From contig CACYDQ010000151.1 in the NCBI GenBank assembly GCA_902773215.1, forward strand, positions 1 to 7,194: 7,194 bases of DNA. The letters run 5' to 3'. A program made the translations under genes and the position numbers. The notes beneath the pieces are model-generated. The model was not told the origin of the DNA and searched no databases. It was given only the letters and a program-made list of their open reading frames with translations. Source of the DNA: an uncultured Spirochaetaceae bacterium. Lineage in GTDB: Bacteria; Spirochaetota; Spirochaetia; Treponematales; Treponemataceae. Positions within the stretch are counted from its first letter, which is position 1. Each line of letters opens with the position of its first letter. Positions 1 through 4,484 of the stretch are shown in pieces.

Positions 1-476
1 GGCCGGTAAATCTCTATGAAGCTGACGAGCGCGGGGCAGGGCTGCGAAATCATGATCGTCGGGTTCTCTTTCTTTATCTGCTCCACGTAGCTCTTGGTCG
101 TAAGCTCCGCCCCGAAGGGCACGTCGAACACGGCCCTCACCCCGGCGGACTAGAGCCAGCCGTTCAGCTCCAGGTCCCTGCCCTTGAAGTTGACGGCGAC
201 GGCGGGGGCGACGATGGCGACGATCGGGATGCCCGCCTTGAGGTCGTGCAGGAAAGACTGAATGTCGTCGATCCCCTGCCTGGCCCCGTGCACGCACGCG
301 TCGATGCAGGTCCCGCAGCCGATGCAGAGGTCATGGTTGACGGAAACGTGGTCGCCCGAGCCGTTGTTGCACATCTTGACCGGGCAGACGGCTATGCAGC
401 GATGGCAGTTGCAGCACTTGGCCGGGTCAACGTACACGACCGGACGTAGATGCTCAGAGCTGGAATATTCGTTCAT
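1..476 (-). pseudogene. [FeFe]-hydrogenase-like protein, N-terminal part, interrupted by TAG
   Basis: Two ferredoxin-type [4Fe-4S] motifs open the protein: C21-x2-C24-x2-C27-x3-C31-P and C51-x2-C54-x2-C57-x3-C61 (numbering from the ATG at 476). The start of an [FeFe]-hydrogenase large-subunit domain follows (VAIVAPAVAVNF, then LELNGWL). A TAG at 150-152 (codon 109) stops the frame. Translation beyond it continues without another stop to the window edge and keeps family character: VRAVFDVPFGAELT and ISQPCPALVSFIEIYR, matching the region around the first H-cluster loop. So this is one gene cut by a single nonsense codon, not a small ferredoxin. The ATG at 476 was chosen because AGGTG lies 8 nt upstream; the upstream TTG at 530 falls inside the -10 box. 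The L1 motif SQPCP differs from the catalytic TSCCP, which points to sensory-type or divergent hydrogenases rather than a fast H2 enzyme. The 3' part is outside the window. The TAG may be a true mutation, a sequencing error or a suppressed codon. Confidence 0.8.
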
Positions 477-529
477 AAGGCACGCACCTGCCGGAGAAAA
501 AGAATCGCGGCCCCAAGGCCGCCCTGACA

Positions 530-557
530 ATTATAGCATGTTTCCGGGAAAAATCAA
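530..557 (-). promoter_or_regulatory. sigma70-type promoter of the hydrogenase-like gene
   Basis: Read on the minus strand, there is a -35-like TTGATT (557-552), a 16-nt spacer and a perfect -10 TATAAT (535-530). Transcription would begin near 523, leaving a leader of about 47 nt before the ATG at 476. The -35 box lies in the gap of a dyad, CGGGAA-N9-TTCCCG (545-565), a possible operator. The identification is by eye from consensus only. Confidence 0.6.
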
Positions 558-560
558 CCT

Positions 561-597
561 TCCCGCCCTAGCGGTACAGGGCGGTCTTGATGTCCTC
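561..597 (-). repeat. Direct repeat copy B (second copy of the oxidoreductase 3' end)
   Basis: By hand alignment this segment matches 1725-1761 at 33 of 37 positions, in the same orientation. On the minus strand it encodes EDIKTALYR followed by TAG, against EDIKTQLYR followed by TAG at the end of the intact oxidoreductase gene. Three of the four mismatches make up one whole codon (GCC versus CAG). Similarity stops sharply at 597/598. In-frame residues upstream (WAAFPLL) do not resemble the oxidoreductase beyond the final leucine. It is either one end of an inserted element or the last scrap of a deleted paralogue. Confidence 0.75.
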
Positions 598-635
598 CAA
601 TAACGGAAAAGCTGCCCAAGGTTGGACCCCGGGCC

Positions 636-884
636 TCAGTTGTTCTGTATATACTCATACATCCCCTCTTTGTCGCCGCTTATCTCGATGTCGCAGGCCG
701 TGAAAAGAAAGTAGTCCGGCTCCAGGTAAAGCCCTGAATCCGTGTTCAGGAACAGGCGGTAGAAATCAAGGGAGGCGAGCCTTGCAAACGCATCGCTCTG
801 CGGCAGCTTGTATTTTTCCATGATATGCTTGGTCATGGCTATCACGCACATACCCTTTGCAACCTGCACTTTCCCCTCGCTCAT
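636..884 (-). CDS. Hypothetical 82-aa protein, third gene of the DUF3791/DUF3990 block
   Basis: I cannot assign a family with certainty. The protein is small, soluble and mostly helical in appearance, with no signal peptide or membrane segment. The N-terminal half (MCVIAMTKHIMEKYKLPQS) and the sequence around residues 40-60 (LFLNTDSGLYLEPDYFL) recall small accessory proteins that accompany DUF3791 and DUF3990 genes. Its ATG (884-882) overlaps the TGA of the DUF3990 gene in an ATGA junction, so the two are translationally coupled. GGAGG sits only 2 nt from the ATG, tight spacing that fits reinitiation. The tight coupling suggests a partner of the DUF3990 protein, possibly part of an immunity or specificity module; this is inference from position only. 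Confidence 0.75.
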   Translation of the reverse strand: MSEGKVQVAKGMCVIAMTKHIMEKYKLPQSDAFARLASLDFYRLFLNTDSGLYLEPDYFLFTACDIEISGDKEGMYEYIQNN

Positions 885-1447
885 AACCTCCCCCAGTCTA
901 TTTCCTCAAAGCCCTTTATAACCCTGTCCGCGACATCCTGTTTCCCGATGAAGCACTGCCTGCCGAGATTCTCAGGCTCAAGGTTCCTCAAAAGGATTTC
1001 CTTTGCCTCGCAGGAACCTACCTCACCGTAAAACTCCTGCCAGTATGTCCTCAGACACAACAAAGTATTGTCATCCGCCGTCGGTCCTATTACCAAATCA
1101 TAGTCATGGGGAGTTCCTCCACGTTCGCGGCACTTCAAGATGAAGTCCAGCCATTCCATATCTGCCTGCTCAAAATATCTGACATTCAAAGAATTTGCGG
1201 CCTCGGTATTGATTTCAATCTTATAAAGGCGTTCGGAGAAAGGACTCTGTTCCCCTCCATTCCCTCTCCGGATCATTGACTCCCGATACTTTTTATGCAT
1301 CATGCCTATTGCCTGGCTTCTGGACATGGCCATATAGAATCCCCTGCCGAAATCCTTGTTGTTCCGGCCTTTTGAGACATCAATCCTGTCAATCCTGAAG
1401 ATTGTCCCGTGATACAGAGTTTCAGGAACGGGCTGCGACATAGGCAT
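881..1447 (-). CDS. DUF3990-family protein, ADP-ribosyltransferase-like, putative toxin
   Basis: The 188-residue protein has the expected order of DUF3990 motifs: LYHGT near residue 11 with its histidine, DFGRGFYMAMSRSQA near residues 31-45 with the G-x-G-F-Y core, EWLDFI near 97-102, DYDLVIGPTADDNT near 114-127, and QCFIGKQDVADRVI near the C-terminus. The YHG and GxGFY elements resemble the NAD-binding strands of ADP-ribosyltransferase-fold toxins. That fold assignment is from memory of the family. No substrate can be deduced. AAGGAG lies 4 nt before the ATG at 1447 and 10 nt before a second in-frame ATG at 1441, so the start is uncertain by two codons. The gene overlaps the upstream DUF3791-like gene by 26 bp and the downstream gene by 4 bp, indicating one transcript. 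No signal peptide is visible, so it should act in the cytoplasm. Confidence 0.8.
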   Translation of the reverse strand: MPMSQPVPETLYHGTIFRIDRIDVSKGRNNKDFGRGFYMAMSRSQAIGMMHKKYRESMIRRGNGGEQSPFSERLYKIEINTEAANSLNVRYFEQADMEWLDFILKCRERGGTPHDYDLVIGPTADDNTLLCLRTYWQEFYGEVGSCEAKEILLRNLEPENLGRQCFIGKQDVADRVIKGFEEIDWGRL

Positions 1448-1637
1448 CTATCTCCTTGGACATTTCCTGTTCCGTCATTGCATCAAACACATCGGGACAT
1501 TCGGAAATATAATCTAGTATGCGGCATTTCTTATCCAGTAAGAGGAAGTCGCTGACCGAAAGCCCGTGTTCCCGGCGGTATTCCTCCGATGCCACGAACA
1601 TGATAAAAATCGAATTGTCAATCCGCAAGTCCTTCAT
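1422..1637 (-). CDS. DUF3791-like small protein, putative antitoxin or partner
   Basis: The product has 71 residues. The central and C-terminal part (LSVSDFLLLDKKCRILDYISECPDVFDAMTEQ and EIDAYV, residues about 27-67) follows the DUF3791 pattern: a helix, a short hydrophobic segment ending in DYI, then a C-terminal acidic helix. DUF3791 genes commonly sit directly before DUF3990 genes, as here, which is the main reason to see the pair as toxin-antitoxin-like. The start at ATG 1637 was preferred over an upstream TTG at 1655 because GGAGG lies 7 nt before it. This is the first gene of the three-gene block; a perfect 25-bp palindrome lies 33 nt upstream of its ATG and could be an operator. The antitoxin role is inferred. 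Confidence 0.75.
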   Translation of the reverse strand: MKDLRIDNSIFIMFVASEEYRREHGLSVSDFLLLDKKCRILDYISECPDVFDAMTEQEMSKEIDAYVAARS

Positions 1638-1670
1638 GGCTTGTCCTCCGAGCAAACAACGGTAGAGAAC

Positions 1671-1695
1671 CTCGAAAAAGCTCAGCTTTTTCGAG
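1671..1695. repeat. Perfect 25-bp palindrome (12-bp arms, 1-nt centre)
   Basis: The arms CTCGAAAAAGCT and AGCTTTTTCGAG are exact reverse complements around a single C. It lies 36 nt past the oxidoreductase stop and 33 nt before the DUF3791-like ATG. No U-tract follows the whole hairpin on either strand, which argues against an ordinary terminator. It may be an operator for the small-gene block, an element end, or a member of a dispersed palindrome family. Confidence 0.8.
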
Positions 1696-1724
1696 ATAAC
1701 TTTGAAAATGCGATCCTATTCCCC

Positions 1725-1761
1725 TCCCCCCCTAGCGGTACAGCTGGGTCTTGATGTCCTC
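1725..1761 (-). repeat. Direct repeat copy A (3' end of the intact oxidoreductase gene)
   Basis: Partner of the repeat at 561-597. It covers the last nine codons of the oxidoreductase gene, its TAG stop (1732-1734) and seven bases beyond. The two copies differ at one full codon and one other base, and they flank the whole three-gene block in direct orientation. Confidence 0.75.
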
Positions 1762-2757
1762 AAGAATCAGCAGGTCCTTTATGCCGGTGTCTATCGGCGA
1801 GAGGAGGGGGGACTTGCCGTCCAGGAAGTCCACGGCGTTCTGTATCATATTGGCGAAGTAGCGGGTCTTGCCCACGCTGCCCGCCTCGTCGTCGCAGACG
1901 AGCGAGTAGAAGCCCGTGTAGAGGGGGGAGTCTTTCCTTCTATATACCTTGAGGTAGGAGTTTCCGATGCAGACCCGCCCCTCCGTGCCGTTCAGCTGTA
2001 TCTCAAAGCCGAAATATCGGGAACGCCCGCTCATTGTCACCGTTATGTCGGGACAGGACTCCGCCGACCAGTGGGCGGAAAGCTGCCTGACCCCGCCCTT
2101 TTCGTCCTTGTACACCCCGGTCAGGACCGGCTGGCCGAGCGAGGGCGGGTCTCCCAGGAAGTACATCACCGCGTCCACAAGGTGGGTCCCGTCGTGGAAG
2201 AGGCTGCACGCCCCGGTGGACTCGCCCTTCCTGTCGTAGAGGCAGAGGCTGGAAGAAAGGCTCGCGTAGATGCTCTGGAGCGTGCCGATTTCGGACAGAC
2301 ATTTTTTTGCCCGCTTGTAGTCCTCGGCAAAGCGGCGCTCGTGGTTTATCATGACGGGAACGCCCGCTTCCGTCGAGGCGTTCTTTATGTCCTGGGCCTC
2401 GCGGGAGTTCAGGGCGACGGGCTTCTCCAATATGACGAGCTTGGGGCGCGCGGCGATGGCGGCCAGGGCCTCGCTCTTGTGGAAGTCCTCCGGCACGGCG
2501 ACGGTGATGATGTCCGGGCGGAGCTCCCGGTACATGTCCTCGCTGCGCTGGTAGCTTCTGGCGGCGGGGACGGCCTTGTGCCAGACGGAGAGCTTCTCGA
2601 TGTCGCTGTCGCAGCCCGCGACGAGCCGTATCCTCCTGTTGTCAAGGAGGGCCATCGTGTGGCTCGCGGGCTGCTCCCTCTTCGGGTCCAGGCCCAGGCT
2701 GTAGCCTATCCTGCCGCAGCCGACGAGGGCCGCCGTGTACTGACCGTTCACCGCCAT
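1732..2757 (-). CDS. Gfo/Idh/MocA-family NAD(P)-dependent oxidoreductase
   Basis: The 341-residue product has the normal family length. An N-terminal Rossmann fold shows ALVGCGRIGYSLG (G13-x-G15-x2-G18). VAVPEDFHKSEAL (near 87-99) and LEKPVALN with the EKP signature at 111-113 follow. The C-terminal substrate domain carries NHERRF (138-143) and HDGTHLVDAVMYFLG (188-202), where H192 and D195 sit in the usual catalytic and substrate positions. The family reduces or oxidises sugars, inositols and related compounds; the substrate cannot be told from sequence here. No signal peptide is visible, so it is cytoplasmic. The ATG at 2757 has an AGGA-type ribosome site and lies 11 nt after the purB stop, so the two genes are likely co-transcribed. 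Its last codons recur at 561-597. It ends in TAG, showing that TAG is used as a stop nearby. Confidence 0.9.
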   Translation of the reverse strand: MAVNGQYTAALVGCGRIGYSLGLDPKREQPASHTMALLDNRRIRLVAGCDSDIEKLSVWHKAVPAARSYQRSEDMYRELRPDIITVAVPEDFHKSEALAAIAARPKLVILEKPVALNSREAQDIKNASTEAGVPVMINHERRFAEDYKRAKKCLSEIGTLQSIYASLSSSLCLYDRKGESTGACSLFHDGTHLVDAVMYFLGDPPSLGQPVLTGVYKDEKGGVRQLSAHWSAESCPDITVTMSGRSRYFGFEIQLNGTEGRVCIGNSYLKVYRRKDSPLYTGFYSLVCDDEAGSVGKTRYFANMIQNAVDFLDGKSPLLSPIDTGIKDLLILEDIKTQLYR

Positions 2758-2768
2758 GATCCTTCCGG

Positions 2769-4208
2769 TCAGGCCTTTTTCTCCAGCCCATCCATGAGGG
2801 ACTGGTACTTCTGCGCCAGGCGGCGGGACTTGGTTCCCGCAAGGCCCCGGTAGTTGGCCGGATGCTCGAAGAAGGACTCGGGGTTGGCGATTCCGAGCTT
2901 CTCCAGCTGGGCGGTTATCTTGGCGAACGCGTCCGTATGGGTCTTGAGCACCTCGAAGAAGGTCCTGCCGGACTTCTCGGCCTCAAGGGTAATCTTGCGG
3001 ATGACCTCGTGGCCGTCGCTCACGCCCGCCTCGCCAAGAAGGATGTAGGCCGGCTCGGCGAGGACCCCGCCCTTCACCTTTCCGCCCGCGCCGTCCAGGT
3101 TGCGGGCCATGGCCTCCTTGTCGGCCTGCAGGCCGGAGACGACCGACTGCATCCTGTCCACGGCCATCGTGAATCCCGCCACGTAGTCCGCGATGAAGCG
3201 CTGGCTCGCGGAATTGGTGAGGTCCCTCTGGTGCTCGGAAATCTGGTCCATGTAGAAGGTCAGGACGCGGGGGCTCATCGCCTTCCAGAGCGACTTGACG
3301 TGCTCGCTGTTCCAGGGGTTCCGCTTCTGGGGCATGGTGGACGAGCCGACCTGCGTAGACGAGAAGTACTCGAAGACCTCCCCTATCTCGCTCCGCTGCA
3401 AGTTGCGCAGGTCGTCCGCGAGGTTCGCGATGATGCCGAAGGCGACGTTCATCTCAAGCAGCAGGCGGAGCAGGTACTCAGGCTCCACGAGCTGGTTGGA
3501 GTACTCGGACGGCTCCAGGCCCAGGAAGTGCACGTACTCGGCCTCAAGCTGCTCGGGGTCCTTGACGATCATGCTGGGGCCGTTGTAGGAGCCGACCGGC
3601 CCGGCGAGCTTGCCCTTGAGCTGGCGCGAGAGCTCGTCAATGCGGAGGATGGACTTGCCCAGGCGGGAGACGAACTCCGCGACCGACCAGCCGAATGTGA
3701 TCGGGACGGCGTGCTGCCCGTGCGTGCGCCCCACCTGCGGGGTCTCCGCGTCGCGGTCGGCGATGGCGCAGAGGGATTTCTCCAGCGCGATCAGCGAGGG
3801 GAGGACGACCTTCTGCGTCACGTCCCTCATGCGGCAGGACAGGGCGGTGTCCAGGATGTCCACGCTCGTCGCGCCCAGGTGCACGAGGGGGGCGATGTCC
3901 GCGCTGACCTTGGTCTTCATCACGTTGACGAGGGCGCGGATGTTGTGCCGGGTTTTCTCCTCCTCTCGGTAGACCTCCTCCGGGTCAATCGCCTCCGCGA
4001 CGGAGTCAAGCTCCTTCTCTATGGCGGCGGTAAGCCGGCCCCTCAGCTTGAGGTGGGCCTTTACCAGGGCGGACTCGCACCTGGCGCAGCTCTTGATGCC
4101 GGCCTCCTCGGAGATGTATCGTGAAAGGCCCTCGAACGCCTTGGCTTCGGAAAGCGAGTAGCGGTGGTCGATGGGCGAAAGGTTGTCGAATATGTTGCGT
4201 GTTTCCAT
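2769..4208 (-). CDS. purB: Adenylosuccinate lyase
   Basis: The 479-residue protein belongs to the fumarase/aspartase superfamily. Three conserved regions are visible: HLGATSVDILDTA (110-122), GRTHGQHAVP (160-169) with the catalytic-type histidine H163, and the signature SSTMPQKRNP (289-298) with the mobile serine loop. The TSxDxxDTA form fits PurB rather than argininosuccinate lyase (which has SRNDQ) and is less typical of fumarase. PurB removes fumarate from SAICAR and from adenylosuccinate in purine synthesis. A carboxymuconate-cycloisomerase-type relative is a less likely alternative. The ATG at 4208 gives the N-terminus NIFDNLSPIDHRYS, where DxRY is the usual PurB opening. The ribosome site is weak (GGGGG very close to the ATG). 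It is followed at 11 nt by the oxidoreductase gene and is divergent from amt. Confidence 0.88.
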   Translation of the reverse strand: METRNIFDNLSPIDHRYSLSEAKAFEGLSRYISEEAGIKSCARCESALVKAHLKLRGRLTAAIEKELDSVAEAIDPEEVYREEEKTRHNIRALVNVMKTKVSADIAPLVHLGATSVDILDTALSCRMRDVTQKVVLPSLIALEKSLCAIADRDAETPQVGRTHGQHAVPITFGWSVAEFVSRLGKSILRIDELSRQLKGKLAGPVGSYNGPSMIVKDPEQLEAEYVHFLGLEPSEYSNQLVEPEYLLRLLLEMNVAFGIIANLADDLRNLQRSEIGEVFEYFSSTQVGSSTMPQKRNPWNSEHVKSLWKAMSPRVLTFYMDQISEHQRDLTNSASQRFIADYVAGFTMAVDRMQSVVSGLQADKEAMARNLDGAGGKVKGGVLAEPAYILLGEAGVSDGHEVIRKITLEAEKSGRTFFEVLKTHTDAFAKITAQLEKLGIANPESFFEHPANYRGLAGTKSRRLAQKYQSLMDGLEKKA

Positions 4209-4231
4209 GCCCCCAGTATCCGTTAAATAGG

Positions 4232-4256
4232 AAAAAAAATCAATCCGGCCAGCCGG
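4232..4256 (-). other. Short hairpin with T8 tract in the purB leader
   Basis: Read on the minus strand, CCGGC-TG-GCCGG (4256-4245) is followed after five bases by eight Ts (4239-4232), 23 nt before the purB ATG. The stem is short and the loop tight, so it is at best a weak attenuator. It may simply be AT-rich promoter DNA. No clear purB promoter was found. Confidence 0.25.
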
Positions 4257-4289
4257 TTCCGGGGGCGGTCACAAGTCACATCCGGGGGC

Positions 4290-4318
4290 TTGACAAATTT
4301 TGTCTGATGCGTTAGTCT
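4290..4318 (+). promoter_or_regulatory. Promoter of the amt leader
   Basis: A perfect -35 TTGACA (4290-4295) is followed after 17 nt by TAGTCT (4313-4318), a weak -10 that keeps the first, second and last consensus bases. The -35 overlaps the dyad GACAAA-T-TTTGTC (4292-4304). The exact 9-mer TCCGGGGGC occurs at 4258-4266 and 4281-4289, 23 bp apart, just upstream. Transcription would start near 4325, a few bases before the first leader terminator. No sigma54-type element was seen. Confidence 0.5.
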
Positions 4319-4333
4319 GTCAGCATATACATC

Positions 4334-4396
4334 AAAGGCGATGCGAACACTTCTTTTTGAAGGAAAAAGAAGGGAGCGTTCACATCGCCTTTTTTT
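4334..4396 (+). terminator. Leader terminator 1 of amt
   Basis: Arms AAAGGCGATG (4334-4343) and CATCGCCTTT (4383-4392) pair perfectly. The stem continues inward after one mismatch with GAAC/GTTC (4345-4348 / 4378-4381) and further weaker pairs. A run of seven Ts (4390-4396) follows. It lies between the promoter and the gene it serves, so it should reduce or gate transcription of amt. Confidence 0.8.
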
Positions 4397-4411
4397 GTCG
4401 GCACAAAGGCG
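4386..4411 (+). promoter_or_regulatory. Possible antiterminator of the amt leader
   Basis: The 3' arm of terminator 1 (CGCCTTT, 4386-4392) is complementary to the 5' arm of terminator 2 (AAAGGCG, 4405-4411). GT (4397-4398) can pair with AC (4403-4404) around loop CGGC, with four Ts bulged. Forming this hairpin would dismantle both terminators at once. The complementarity is seen; the regulatory role is inferred. Confidence 0.45.
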
Positions 4412-4460
4412 TGCGTCAGTTTTCCCCTGCGGGGGGTATTGGCGCGCGCCTTTTTATTTT
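4405..4460 (+). terminator. Leader terminator 2 of amt
   Basis: Arms AAAGGCGTGCG (4405-4415) and CGCGCGCCTTT (4443-4453) form an 11-bp stem with one G-U pair, followed by TTTTTATTTT (4451-4460). An inner CCCC-TGC-GGGG hairpin (4424-4434) sits within the loop. It ends 24 nt before the amt start codon and repeats the AAAGGCG/CGCCTTT core of terminator 1. Confidence 0.75.
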
Positions 4461-4484
4461 ACAAAAACAGTAAGGAGAAAAAAC

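Larger units (their letters stand above)
561..1761 (-). mobile_element. Candidate non-autonomous insertion or cassette carrying a toxin-antitoxin-like block
   Basis: Three small overlapping minus-strand genes and a perfect palindrome lie between two ~37-bp direct repeats. The right repeat is the 3' end of the oxidoreductase gene. This is the arrangement left when an element integrates into a gene's 3' end and supplies a replacement end. GC content drops here: a hand count gives 30 of 60 bases at 1081-1140, against 41 of 60 at 3121-3180 in purB. No recombinase or transposase is present, so movement would need an enzyme in trans. Simple duplication followed by deletion of a paralogue is an alternative. 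Confidence 0.35.

Noticed and set aside
477..530. TTG start giving an 18-residue N-terminal extension of the hydrogenase-like gene
   Set aside because: The TTG lies inside the TATAAT -10 box; the ATG at 476 has an AGGTG ribosome site and better fits the family start.
545..565. Terminator after the left direct repeat
   Set aside because: Six-bp stem without a following T-run on either strand; it overlaps a promoter instead.
1702..2853. Long plus-strand open frame opposite the oxidoreductase gene
   Set aside because: Translation is valine/arginine-rich low-complexity sequence without motifs; it is an antisense shadow caused by high GC.
2862..4124. Long plus-strand open frame opposite purB
   Set aside because: Same shadow effect; the minus strand carries clear PurB motifs.
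4341..4484. 48-residue N-terminal extension of Amt, or a leader peptide starting at 4341
   Set aside because: The frame runs through both leader terminators, has no good ribosome site, and the extension does not resemble a signal peptide; the openness is probably chance.
4209..4484. Known riboswitch or sigma54 promoter at amt
   Set aside because: No TGGCAC-N5-TTGC element and no riboswitch core I recognise; the predicted transcription start is too close to the first hairpin for a usual upstream aptamer.
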